Origin: Gemmatimonadota bacterium | Lineage (GTDB): Bacteria; JAAXHH01 | Reading direction: 5' to 3' | Assembly: GCA_026702745.1 (NCBI GenBank) | Contig: JAPPBT010000007.1 | Coordinates: 1-46,621, forward strand | DNA length: 46,621 bases | Shown: positions 1 through 7,934 of the stretch, one piece after another | Layout of the letters: every line of letters begins with the position of its first letter | Numbering within the stretch: position 1 is the first letter of the stretch | Made by a program: the position numbers and the translations under genes | The notes under the pieces: model-generated | The model's database searches: none | The model's input: the letters and a program-made list of their open reading frames with translations, nothing else | What the model was told of the DNA's origin: nothing

Positions 1-31
1 TACGCGGTTATCCCGTTCAGTGGGAGAATTT

Positions 32-481
32 CTAGAGGCCGTCCTGCGTTCCGTACACAGCCACCACGCCCCGCTGATGATAGTCGAAATCCACCCCGTC
101 CAGACCGTTTAACTCATCGAAGAGTGAAAGGCTGTGCAGGCTCATGTCCCGGATCAGCGGTATGGCCCTGTGCATCCGGCCTTCACTGCTCGCCTTCCAG
201 AAGGCCCATAGCCAGCGGATCAGCGACGGGTCCAGGCGCGGCTTGATGTAGAAGGGGCTGTCCGGCTTGAACATCCACTTCAGGCCCTGGGACACGACGC
301 CCGGCGCCGCGAGCGGCACACTATGGCTGGGCACGACGAGGCCCATGTTGCCGTGGGAAGCGCCGGATCCGATCTCCCCGCGATCCACGAGGGTGACTTC
401 GTATCCCGCCTCACGCAGGTAGAATGCGGCACAGACACCGACCGCGCCGCCTCCGATGATCAATACGTCGGTCTTGTCCAT
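32..481 (-). pseudogene. FAD-dependent amino-acid oxidase (DadA/glycine oxidase type), N-terminal fragment
   Basis: The 149-residue product opens with a classic dinucleotide-binding fold: GGGAVGVCAAFYL at about residues 10-22, then an acidic residue (VDR) closing the second strand and GASHGNMG, as in DadA, glycine-oxidase and sarcosine-oxidase flavoproteins. These oxidise amino or imino acids with FAD and normally run to about 400 residues. Here a TAG at 32-34 stops the frame in what should be the first third of the protein, and further in-frame stops follow in the last 31 bases. Either the gene is broken by a frameshift just inside the window or it is a remnant; too little sequence is left to decide. 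It lies downstream of the peptide-binding lipoprotein on the same strand, which fits amino-acid catabolism. I see no Shine-Dalgarno before the ATG at 481, where a 16-base tandem repeat begins. Confidence 0.6.
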
Positions 482-489
482 AAGGAAAC

Positions 490-537
490 CGGATGGTCAA
501 GGTGACGGATGGTCAAGATAGTGGATGGCCAATGCTA
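490..537. repeat. 16-base tandem repeat, 3 copies, in the leader of the flavoprotein gene
   Basis: Three adjoining 16-base units at 490-505, 506-521 and 522-537. The first two read cggatggtcaaggtga and cggatggtcaagatag; the third is more diverged. They occupy the space directly before the ATG of the flavoprotein fragment, where a ribosome-binding site would be expected. Confidence 0.85.
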
Positions 538-609
538 ATCCGTGGCGGGCGACATGAAATCCGTTGGGGCTGCCCGTGGATCTCGCGGCGAATCAGTGGC
601 GGGCGATAT
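537..609. repeat. 19-base direct repeat over the stop codon of the peptide-binding protein gene
   Basis: Positions 537-555 and 591-609 match at 17 of 19 bases around the core gtggcgggcga. The second copy contains the stop codon (593-595, minus strand) and the last codons of the lipoprotein gene, so the 3' end of the gene is duplicated just outside it. A weaker third partial copy starts near 558. Confidence 0.75.
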
Positions 610-2407
610 ACATTTCCGTGAAGTTCACGGTCTGTATCGATATGATCGGCACCACGCGGCCTTCACGGTCCTGCTTGACGCCCCGGAGATAGGGTTTACG
701 CAACTCCGTGATCACCGGATGGAAGAGAAATACGGCGCCCGCCTCCTCCGCCATGATGTGCTCGGCCCGGGCGTACAGGTCGTAGCGGACCGCGGGATCC
801 ATATGGGTATTGGCCCGGTCGAGCAGGTCGTCGAACTCCGCGTGCAGCCAGTCGTGGCGGGCATATCCCCTGGGCTGGGACCGCCAGAGGAGGCCGAGCA
901 TATTGGAAGGGTCGGGGTAGTCGTAGACAAAGACCAGCATGCCCATGGGGATCTGCCACTGGAACAGGTTCTCGTTGAAGACGTTGCGCTGCTGGTACCT
1001 GATTTCCAGTTCGATGCCGAGTGTCTCCCGGAGCATGGCCTGCACCGCTTCACCCGCGATGCGGTTGATGCCCGTATCGGCCACCCGCAGCCACAGCTCC
1101 GTCTTCGGGAAACCCCGTCCTTCCGGATAGCCGGCTTCCGCCATCAGCCGGCGCGCCTCATCGGGATCGAAGGTTTGAAATGCCCTGAACTGCTCCGCCG
1201 AATACCCTGGGAAACCGGGCGGCAGCATGGAGTACGCCGGGATGGCGAGATCGTTGAGGACGGTCGTGCTGAGCGTTGACCGGTCGATGGCACGCGCAAT
1301 GGCCTGCCTCACCCGGGTGTCGTCGAAGGGCGGTTGCCGGGTCTGGAAGAACAGGTACCACGTGGTGAACTCCGGCATCCGATATATTTCCTGCGCAAGC
1401 TGTTCGTCCTGAAGCACGCGTTCGTAGTCGATCGGGTCCAGCCGGTAGGCGTCGACCTCACCGTTCTCGTAGGGCAGCGTGCCTGGCCGCTGGGCACCGA
1501 TGAACTTGACGATGATCTCCTCGAGCAGCGCCTTGTGGGGGCCGTTGTAGTTCGGATCCAGTGTGAACGTCATGTCGGAACCCGTGTTCCACTCCGCAAG
1601 CCGGTAGGTGAAGTTGGACACGATGTGTTCCGGTTCCGTCCATTCCGCGCCGAATCGCTCCACCTGCCATCGCGGCACGGGCGACGACGTGATGAAGGAA
1701 ACGATATAGGGCAGGTAGGGGCACGGTCCTTCGGTCTCGATCTGGAAGATCAGATCGTCCACCGCGCGGATACCCACCTGCTCCACGTCCGTCAGTTCAC
1801 CCTGGTTGAAGGCCCGCCCGTTCTTGATTACGTAGTAGAGAAAGGCGTAGATGTTCCCGCTGGCCGGATCCAGCATGCGGCGGAAGGAATATTCGAAGTC
1901 GTGGGCCGTAACGTCCCTGCCGTCGCTCCACCGCGCGCCTTCCCGGAGATGGAAGGTCCATGTCCTTCCGTCCTCCGAAGATTCCCACCGGTCCGCCGCG
2001 GCAGGCACCAGTTCGTTGTTCTCGTCCAGCAGCACCAGCCGCTCGAAGGCGAAGTATGTGCCGTCGGCCTCGTAGGCCGCCACGCTGATGTCCAGCGTGG
2101 ACGGCTCGCGGAACATGTAACGAAACCGCTGCTGTTCCGGCGGGGCCGCGTCGTCCGGCAACTGTCGGCCTATGGAATTGACCCGGGCCTGGCCGTCGGG
2201 CCGCGAGCCGTTTTCGTCGCCTGCGCAACCGTTCAGATAAAGTACCGCCACGGCCAGCAGTATGCAGGCGGAAAACACGGGCTGCAAGGGTCCGTGACGC
2301 CGCACAGGTAGGATGGCTCCGCGACGCCTCGCCGGCAGCATGCGTCCCGGACGCCGTGCCGGCAGCAGGGGTCCACGTAACCACTTTTTTCGGATGAAAG
2401 CGTTCAT
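593..2407 (-). CDS. Peptide/oligopeptide ABC-transporter substrate-binding lipoprotein (OppA/DppA type)
   Basis: This 604-residue protein belongs to the SBP_bac_5 family of extracytoplasmic receptors that hand di- or oligopeptides to an ABC importer. A hydrophobic segment at about residues 44-58 ends in the lipobox L-N-G-C, so Cys61 is the likely lipidated residue. Family hallmarks follow: the AADRWESSEDGRTWTFHLR strand region, AHDFEYSFRRMLDP, and the later RQAIARAIDR and EARRLMAEAGYPEG segments. The start at 2407 has a GAGG about ten bases upstream. Unusually, the N-terminal region before the membrane segment is 44 residues long and made of three 9-residue arginine-rich repeats. No permease or ATPase gene is in the window. 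The dipeptidase gene ends 24 bases upstream on the same strand, so the two are probably co-transcribed for peptide uptake and cleavage. Confidence 0.9.
   Translation of the reverse strand: MNAFIRKKWLRGPLLPARRPGRMLPARRRGAILPVRRHGPLQPVFSACILLAVAVLYLNGCAGDENGSRPDGQARVNSIGRQLPDDAAPPEQQRFRYMFREPSTLDISVAAYEADGTYFAFERLVLLDENNELVPAAADRWESSEDGRTWTFHLREGARWSDGRDVTAHDFEYSFRRMLDPASGNIYAFLYYVIKNGRAFNQGELTDVEQVGIRAVDDLIFQIETEGPCPYLPYIVSFITSSPVPRWQVERFGAEWTEPEHIVSNFTYRLAEWNTGSDMTFTLDPNYNGPHKALLEEIIVKFIGAQRPGTLPYENGEVDAYRLDPIDYERVLQDEQLAQEIYRMPEFTTWYLFFQTRQPPFDDTRVRQAIARAIDRSTLSTTVLNDLAIPAYSMLPPGFPGYSAEQFRAFQTFDPDEARRLMAEAGYPEGRGFPKTELWLRVADTGINRIAGEAVQAMLRETLGIELEIRYQQRNVFNENLFQWQIPMGMLVFVYDYPDPSNMLGLLWRSQPRGYARHDWLHAEFDDLLDRANTHMDPAVRYDLYARAEHIMAEEAGAVFLFHPVITELRKPYLRGVKQDREGRVVPIISIQTVNFTEMYIARH
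2285..2365 (-). repeat. 27-base in-frame tandem repeat, 3 copies, in the lipoprotein signal region
   Basis: Residues 15-23, 24-32 and 33-41 of the substrate-binding protein read LPARRPGRM, LPARRRGAI and LPVRRHGPL, that is three 9-residue units. The expansion keeps frame and adds positive charge before the hydrophobic core of the signal peptide. Confidence 0.8.
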
Positions 2408-2431
2408 TGCAGGAACCTCGTCCTTGTAACG

Positions 2432-3523
2432 TCAGCCGTTCTTTGGCAGGTGGTCCGTGTAGAATCGCACCCAGTTCCGGTACATGATTTTCTCAATGTC
2501 ATCCCGCGCGTAACCGCGGCCTTCGAGCAAGGGGACCAGCAGCTGGTAATCCGCGATGGAATCGACTTCGCAAGGCGCACCGTCTATGCCGCCCTGCCCG
2601 TCCGTATCGCCGCCGATCGCCACATGATCGGCATTACCGGCTAGCTGGCACACGTGATCGATATGATCGGCTACGTGGTTCAGTGTTATGTCCTCGCGCC
2701 GGTAGTGGTCCCGGCGGTTGTATCCCCCGGTGTTCGCCCAGTCGAGGGTGTACCACGGACAGAGCATCCAGGTATCCATGGATGCGCCGATGACGCCGCC
2801 CCGTTCGATGACGATCCGGAGTTGCTCGTCGGAGAACTGGCGCTGGCCGGGCACGAGGGCGCGGCAGTTCTGGTGGCTGGCCAGCACCGGACCTTCATAC
2901 AAGTCCACGGCCTCGAAGAAACTCTCGTCCGAAATGTGGGTGAGATCGAGCAGCATGCCGCAGGCGGCCATCTCCCGCAGCAGGTCTGCCGCGGGCGCGA
3001 AGAGGCCGCCCTCCGAACCCGTGCCGTAGGCGTAGGTGCTCGGGCCGTAGTGGGTCAGGCTCACCACGCGGACCCCGACTTCGAACCATTCGTGTACCTG
3101 GTCCGGCCGGAGGATGGGATCGGCGCCTTCCATGCCGATGATGAACCCGACAGGCAGACCTTCGGTAACCTCCGCCTTCTCCCAGACTTCCACATGGCCG
3201 GCCAGGGCTTCCCCGTGCGTGAGTACGACGCCTTCCCCCTGTTCCGCCAGCATATGGTAGTAGGCCAACTGGCCACGGGCCGCACCATAGACCGCCGCGC
3301 TCCCGCGGAGACCGGCCAGTATGCTGTTTTCCCGTTTTCGCCGTACGGTGAACTTCATGAGCGCAGCCGCCACCCGGCCCCGACGCATTTCGGGCAGGCA
3401 TGCAAAGGCCACGTTGCCCGAATCCCCGTCGGCCGCGCGCACTTCGGCCAGGGGCAGCGTGAGGTCCCGGTTCAACTCCACGCCGCCATAGGCCATGGGA
3501 TAGTCACCGTCGAAAATGAGCAT
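2432..3523 (-). CDS. Membrane-dipeptidase family (peptidase M19) protein with altered metal site
   Basis: The protein (363 residues from the ATG at 3523) matches renal-dipeptidase-type M19 metallohydrolases, which cleave dipeptides, including D-containing ones, with two zinc ions. Seen motifs are IGMEGADPI (metal-bridging Glu), LDLTHISD (His), LASHQNCRAL (His and Arg) and IGGDTDG (Asp). The first metal motif, normally H-x-D near the N-terminus, is replaced: where relatives read F-D-x-H-x-D the sequence reads FDGDYPM. The frame is open back to a GTG at 3568, but the fold begins MLIFDG at the internal ATG, so that start is preferred although neither start has a clear ribosome-binding site. It is first in a minus-strand group with the peptide-binding lipoprotein. 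It may be an inactive relative, a single-metal enzyme or one with another substrate. Confidence 0.85.
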   Translation of the reverse strand: MLIFDGDYPMAYGGVELNRDLTLPLAEVRAADGDSGNVAFACLPEMRRGRVAAALMKFTVRRKRENSILAGLRGSAAVYGAARGQLAYYHMLAEQGEGVVLTHGEALAGHVEVWEKAEVTEGLPVGFIIGMEGADPILRPDQVHEWFEVGVRVVSLTHYGPSTYAYGTGSEGGLFAPAADLLREMAACGMLLDLTHISDESFFEAVDLYEGPVLASHQNCRALVPGQRQFSDEQLRIVIERGGVIGASMDTWMLCPWYTLDWANTGGYNRRDHYRREDITLNHVADHIDHVCQLAGNADHVAIGGDTDGQGGIDGAPCEVDSIADYQLLVPLLEGRGYARDDIEKIMYRNWVRFYTDHLPKNG

Positions 3524-3606
3524 GGGAAAACGATACCGGCCGGCACCTGGGGTGTCAATACAATTCACCCCGGTAATCCGTTCGTATTCGCGCTGACCGC
3601 CTGTCC

Positions 3607-3635
3607 TTGCGTTTGCTTCGTCATGGACGTATAAT
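3607..3635 (+). promoter_or_regulatory. Candidate sigma-70 promoter of the zinc-dehydrogenase operon
   Basis: TTGCGT at 3607-3612 and a consensus TATAAT at 3630-3635 are separated by 17 bases, about 100 bases before the first dehydrogenase ATG. The -10 box is perfect and the -35 box matches three of six. Confidence 0.5.
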
Positions 3636-3733
3636 AGGCGTCCGTGAAACTTGTATCGTAGTCAATACGTCTTACCGGAAAAGGCGTTTACGTTCACGGC
3701 GAACGTACCCACAAAGCTACGGATACCTTCCCT

Positions 3734-4762
3734 ATGCGCGCATGTGTGCTGGTCGAACCGGGACGGATCGAAGCCCGCGACGATGTCGATCTTCCAGTCG
3801 CGGGACCGACGGACATAGTCGTGCGGGTGGAATCCGCCCTGACTTGCGGGACCGATCTCAAGGCATACCGGAGGGGGCATCACCTCATGCCGCCGCCGAC
3901 CCTGTTCGGACACGAGTTCTCGGGGGTTGTTTACGACGTAGGAAGCAAGGTGGAGCGCTACTCCGTCGGACAGCCCGTCATGTCGGTACATACCGCGCCC
4001 TGTGGAAAGTGCGTCTACTGTAAGAGATCGCTTCAGAACCTGTGCCCGCACCTGACGAAGACGATGGCCCTGGGCGCATACGCCGAATACCTGAGGGTTC
4101 CCGGCACGGTGGTCGACGTGAACATGTACCCCAAGCCCGATGGTCTGGGCTATCGCGAAGCTGCCATGCTCGAACCACTGTCCTGCGTCACCTACTGTAT
4201 CAGCCAGACGCTGGCGACGCGCACGGATACCGCGGTCGTGATCGGCGCCGGCGCCATCGGGTTGCTGCATGTCATGGTGCTGAAGGAAATGGGGGTCGGG
4301 CAGGTCATCGTCACGGGGCGACACGCATACCGGCTCGAAATGGCGAAGGCAGTCGGGGCGGACCTCGTCATCGACACCGACAGCGAGCACGCAACGGAAG
4401 CCGTGATGGACGCCACCGGAGGCCACGGTTCGCCCATTGTCTTCGAATGCACGGGATTGCCCGCGGTCTGGGAAGAAGCCGTAACCATGGTCAGCAGGGG
4501 CGGATGCGTCATCCTCTTCGGTGGTTGCCCCGGCGGTACGAAAGTCACGTACGATACGGCCCGGCTTCATTATGACCAGATCACCCTCAAGGGCATTTTT
4601 CATTTCACGCCGAAGGCGGTCCGGATCGCCTACGATTTGCTCGCGGACGGGCGGCTCGACGTTTCGCCCCTGATCACGGGAGACCGCACGCTGGAGGATG
4701 TTCCGGAGACCTTCCGAACCTTCCGCGGAAAGGATACGCTGAAGTACGCGATCATTCCCTGA
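3734..4762 (+). CDS. Zinc-dependent medium-chain dehydrogenase (sorbitol/threonine dehydrogenase type), paralogue 1
   Basis: This 342-residue medium-chain dehydrogenase/reductase oxidises an alcohol or polyol with NAD(P). Catalytic-zinc ligands are Cys38 (in CGTD) with His60 and Glu61 (GHEFSG). The structural zinc site is complete: Cys90, Cys93, Cys96 and Cys104. The Rossmann motif IGAGAIGL follows at about residue 172. Substrate cannot be told from sequence; sorbitol, threonine or galactitol-type dehydrogenases are nearest in layout. It is followed after 19 bases by a second dehydrogenase of identical length, so the two form an operon that probably acts on one sugar or sugar-acid pathway. 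A candidate promoter lies at 3607-3635. No clear ribosome-binding site precedes the ATG. Confidence 0.88.
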   Translation: MRACVLVEPGRIEARDDVDLPVAGPTDIVVRVESALTCGTDLKAYRRGHHLMPPPTLFGHEFSGVVYDVGSKVERYSVGQPVMSVHTAPCGKCVYCKRSLQNLCPHLTKTMALGAYAEYLRVPGTVVDVNMYPKPDGLGYREAAMLEPLSCVTYCISQTLATRTDTAVVIGAGAIGLLHVMVLKEMGVGQVIVTGRHAYRLEMAKAVGADLVIDTDSEHATEAVMDATGGHGSPIVFECTGLPAVWEEAVTMVSRGGCVILFGGCPGGTKVTYDTARLHYDQITLKGIFHFTPKAVRIAYDLLADGRLDVSPLITGDRTLEDVPETFRTFRGKDTLKYAIIP

Positions 4763-4781
4763 TTCGGCGGGGGTACCTTCC

Positions 4782-5810
4782 ATGAAAGCAGCAAAAGTCT
4801 ACGATATCGACGATATCCGTATCGAGGAGATGGATACGCCGGTCATCACGGCGCGGGACGCCCTTGTGAGGATGCACCGTTGCGGGATCTGCAGCGGGGA
4901 CGTCACCCCCTGGTACATCCGGCGCAAGGCGCCCATCGTCATCGGGCACGAGCCGTCCGGTGTCGTGGAAGCCGTGGGCGACGAGGTCGAAGGGCTTTCC
5001 GCGGGGGACCGCGTTTTCATACACCACCACGCGCCCTGCTACCGGTGCCGCCACTGCCGCCGCGGAAACTTCACCATGTGCGCCACCTGGAAGAAGACCC
5101 GGCTCGATCCCGGCGGCGCGGCCGAATACGTGCGGGTCCCCGAGATCAACCTCCGCCACGACACCCTGGTCCTGCCTGATTCGGTTTCCTTCGACGACGG
5201 CGCGTTGATCGAGCCCGTTGCCTGCTCGGTCAAGGCGGTGGAACGGTCCCGTGTCCGCCCCGGCGACATCGTGCTCGTCATCGGACTGGGCTTGATGGGC
5301 GTCTTGAACGGAATCGTAGCCCGGCACTACGGCGCGAAGACGGTCATCGGGGCCGACAGAGTACCCTACCGACTGAACAAGGCGCTCGAACTCGGCATGG
5401 ACCACGTGGTGGACGTACGGGAGCACGATCTCGCGGAGGCGGTACGTGAATTCACGGACGGCGTGATGGCCGACGTGGTGATCGTCGGTCCCGGCAGCAT
5501 CGCGGCAATGGAGACCGGACTGACCTGTGTGGGCAAGGGCGGGATCGTGCTGCTTTTCATGTCCTCGCCGGAGGAGGATGTGCTTGCCTTCAGGCCCTTT
5601 GACCTGTACTTTAATGACGTATCGATCGTATGCAGTTATTCCTGCGGTCCTCGCGATACCCGCATGGCGCTGGACCTTATCGAGGCCGGTGTGGTAACTT
5701 CCGACCAGGTCGTTACGCACCGCTTTCCTTTATCGGAGACACGGAGGGGCATGGAGATTACCGCCGCCGCACAGGATTCATTGAAAGTGTTGATCCAGAT
5801 CAACGGGTGA
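4782..5810 (+). CDS. Zinc-dependent medium-chain dehydrogenase, paralogue 2
   Basis: A second 342-residue medium-chain dehydrogenase. The catalytic-zinc site is Cys37 with His56 and Glu57 (IGHEPSG), and the four structural cysteines are Cys86, Cys89, Cys92 and Cys100. The nucleotide fold shows VIGLGLMG. The sequence differs widely from its upstream neighbour, so this is an old duplication or a recruitment, not a recent tandem copy. It is read from the same transcript as paralogue 1 (19-base gap). The two may oxidise successive intermediates of one substrate, or one may act on a stereoisomer; this is inference. A run of six 18-base repeats begins 18 bases after the stop codon. Confidence 0.88.
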   Translation: MKAAKVYDIDDIRIEEMDTPVITARDALVRMHRCGICSGDVTPWYIRRKAPIVIGHEPSGVVEAVGDEVEGLSAGDRVFIHHHAPCYRCRHCRRGNFTMCATWKKTRLDPGGAAEYVRVPEINLRHDTLVLPDSVSFDDGALIEPVACSVKAVERSRVRPGDIVLVIGLGLMGVLNGIVARHYGAKTVIGADRVPYRLNKALELGMDHVVDVREHDLAEAVREFTDGVMADVVIVGPGSIAAMETGLTCVGKGGIVLLFMSSPEEDVLAFRPFDLYFNDVSIVCSYSCGPRDTRMALDLIEAGVVTSDQVVTHRFPLSETRRGMEITAAAQDSLKVLIQING

Positions 5811-5827
5811 AGACCGCGCCAATGCGA

Positions 5828-5935
5828 ATTCCGGCCGGTCGAGCCTATCCGGCCGGTTGGGCCATTCCGGCCAGTCGAGCCATTCCGGCCAATCGAGCCA
5901 TTCCGGTCTGTCCGGCCAATCCGGACCGTCCGTCC
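5828..5935. repeat. 18-base tandem repeat, 6 copies
   Basis: Six adjoining units start at 5828, 5846, 5864, 5882, 5900 and 5918. The clearest read attccggccagtcgagcc and attccggccaatcgagcc; the last two are more diverged. The array fills the gap between the second zinc dehydrogenase and the prohibitin-like gene and would lie in that gene's leader. Because the period is a multiple of three, a Gly/Ser/Gln/His-rich reading frame runs through it, but the strong ribosome-binding site lies after the array. Confidence 0.92.
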
Positions 5936-5958
5936 ACAAAATAGAAGGAGGAGTAGAA

Positions 5959-6780
5959 ATGTCTGACTATGATATCCGGGAGCAGCTGCCCGGCAGCAAC
6001 ATACCCTATCTCAAGATTGCCATCGGCATCGTCGTGCTGCTGGTGTTGTACAACTCATACGCCGTCATTGGCGCCGGCGAGCGCGGCGTCGTGTTCAGCA
6101 AGTTCGGTGGCGTCCAGGACCGCGTCCTGTCCGAAGGCCTGCAGTTCAAGCTGCCCTTCATCGAGGACGTGATCCCCGTCGACGTCAAGATCAAGAAGTC
6201 GGAAACGGCCGCCACGGCCTCCACCAAGGACCTGCAGACCGTCTCATCCACAATTGCGCTCAACTATCACGTGGATCCCGGCGCGGTGAACACGGTCTAC
6301 CAGGAAATCGGCATCTTCTTCAAGGAGCGGGTCATCGATCCGGCAGTGCAGGAAGCCGTCAAGGCGGTGTCCGCCCAGTACACCGCGGAGGAACTGATCA
6401 CGCGCCGCGCCGACGTCAAGGATGAAATCAAGGAATCCCTCACGACTCGGCTGATAACCTTCAACATGATCGTAGACGAGTTCAACATCGTCGACTTCGC
6501 TTTTTCTCAGACCTTCAACATGGCGATCGAAGCCAAGCAGACGGCAGAGCAGCAGGCCCTGAAGGCCCAGCGCGACCTGGAGCGAATCCGCATCGAGGCC
6601 GAGCAGAAAGTGGCGCAAGCCCAGGCCGAAGCCGAGGCACAACGCCTGCAGCGCGCCACGATCACGCCGACCCTGCTGCAGTTGCGTGCGATCGAGAAGT
6701 GGGACGGACATTTCCCCCAGGTCATCGGCCAGGCCATGCCCTTCATCGATCTGAAGACGCTGGGACCCCAGACCAGGTAG
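5959..6780 (+). CDS. Prohibitin/SPFH-domain membrane protein
   Basis: The 273-residue protein has an N-terminal membrane segment (about residues 16-38), then an SPFH/band-7 domain (GERGVVFSKFGG, LSEGLQFKLPFIEDV) and an alanine/glutamine/glutamate-rich coiled coil (about 190-235). Length and order match eukaryotic-type prohibitins more closely than the longer HflK or flotillin proteins. Such proteins build ring-shaped membrane scaffolds that steer proteases or organise lipid domains. The ATG at 5959 is chosen because AAGGAGGAG lies five bases upstream. The frame stays open further 5' through the 18-base repeats, but that stretch is low-complexity and unlike any prohibitin. It sits between sugar-catabolic genes with no evident functional link. 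Confidence 0.9.
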   Translation: MSDYDIREQLPGSNIPYLKIAIGIVVLLVLYNSYAVIGAGERGVVFSKFGGVQDRVLSEGLQFKLPFIEDVIPVDVKIKKSETAATASTKDLQTVSSTIALNYHVDPGAVNTVYQEIGIFFKERVIDPAVQEAVKAVSAQYTAEELITRRADVKDEIKESLTTRLITFNMIVDEFNIVDFAFSQTFNMAIEAKQTAEQQALKAQRDLERIRIEAEQKVAQAQAEAEAQRLQRATITPTLLQLRAIEKWDGHFPQVIGQAMPFIDLKTLGPQTR

Positions 6781-6890
6781 GCCTGCAGGGACGCGTCGAC
6801 GCAGACTGGCGACTGTCCTCTCAGGCGTGCGACGTTCGAATACCGCTTCATCAACGATCCCCGCAGGCGTAAAGGAGACAGGAGTTCTAC

Positions 6891-7712
6891 ATGATCGGTT
6901 TGAACAGTCCGGAGTTCACGCAAGCCGTCACCTCGCAGTGGGACGGCGAACGGGGTCCGGACGGGCGCCCCGTCGTGCCTGACAGCATCCTGAAACGGAT
7001 GGAGAAAGTAACTATTGAGGAAGCATGGGGCGTCATCGGAGGAAAGGGATACAACTACCAGTTCGCGGGGGACTGGCAGATCCTCCACCCCGATCGCACC
7101 CTGGTCGGCCGCGCGGTGACCGGCGTCTACGTGCCCATCCGCCCCGACCTGGAATCGGCCATCCAGGCCGACGGCGCTGAACATGGCTGCATAGGCGGCC
7201 AGAACTCCTGGATCATCGATACGCTCGAACCCAACGACGTGATCGTCATCGACCTCTTCGGAAAGGTCAAGTTCGGCACCTTCGCCGGCGATAATCTCGG
7301 CAATTCCATCTATGCCAAGACCGGAACGGGCATGGTCATCGACGGAGGCATCCGGGACCTGCAGAGGCTTTACGAAATCCCCATGGCCTCCTACATCCGC
7401 GGAGTCGATCCCACGGCCATCGCCGACGTAACTCTTCTCGGCATCAACGTTCCGGTACGTATCGGCCTCGAAGCCACCTGCGTACCCGGGGACATCGTCC
7501 TCGGAACGCGGGAAGGGGTCATCTTCATTCCGCCGCACCTGGCGGAACAGGTTGTCATCGAATCGGAAGAAACCAGGATGCGGGACGCCTGGGGCCACCA
7601 GCAGCTTCGCGAGGGCACCTACACGCCTGGCGAGATCGACCGCGAATGGACCCCTGAGATGACGGCCGAATTCGAGGCCTGGCGGCAGCGGCAGGCCTCG
7701 GACGACCCGTAG
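6891..7712 (+). CDS. RraA-family protein (HMG/CHA-type aldolase or demethylmenaquinone-methyltransferase-like)
   Basis: This 273-residue protein has the RraA-like fold: GRAVTGVYVP, then DVIVIDLFGK, AGDNLGNSIYAKTGTG and the signature VIDGGIRDL, where the Gly-Gly and Arg-Asp residues hold the metal and pyruvate-like ligand in family aldolases. It is longer than the about 160-residue RNase-E inhibitor RraA, with an extra 50 residues at each end, typical of catabolic homologues. These cleave 4-hydroxy-4-methyl-2-oxoglutarate or related oxo acids to pyruvate, so an aldolase role in the local sugar-acid pathway is likely. Strong ribosome-binding sites (AAAGGAG at 6871, AGGAG at 6880) define the ATG. 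Confidence 0.82.
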   Translation: MIGLNSPEFTQAVTSQWDGERGPDGRPVVPDSILKRMEKVTIEEAWGVIGGKGYNYQFAGDWQILHPDRTLVGRAVTGVYVPIRPDLESAIQADGAEHGCIGGQNSWIIDTLEPNDVIVIDLFGKVKFGTFAGDNLGNSIYAKTGTGMVIDGGIRDLQRLYEIPMASYIRGVDPTAIADVTLLGINVPVRIGLEATCVPGDIVLGTREGVIFIPPHLAEQVVIESEETRMRDAWGHQQLREGTYTPGEIDREWTPEMTAEFEAWRQRQASDDP

Positions 7713-7838
7713 TGTGATGCCGTAGCGAGGTACCTTCGTTACACCTGCAATGATACGCCGGAAAGCTGGAATCACGGACATCAGATCCCAAAACGGTCAC
7801 CATCATTTCAGTATTTGCGCCGGACGGACAATTTGTGT

Positions 7839-7882
7839 TTGGCGACGATGGGTGATGTCCGTATAATCTATTAGAACGGTTC
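7839..7882 (+). promoter_or_regulatory. Candidate promoter and operator of the PadR gene
   Basis: TTGGCG (7839-7844) and TATAAT (7862-7867) are 17 bases apart, about 70 bases before the PadR start. A short palindrome, gaac-g-gttc at 7874-7882, lies where transcription would start and could be an autoregulatory site; that part is speculative. Confidence 0.5.
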
Positions 7883-7934
7883 GTACTATTTCTTTCCATA
7901 TTATCTAAGCCGCACGATTTATCTGAACTGCCCG

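Noticed and set aside
5857-5958. Earlier start of the prohibitin-like protein inside the 18-base repeats
   Set aside because: Low-complexity residues with no family match; AAGGAGGAG directly precedes ATG 5959.
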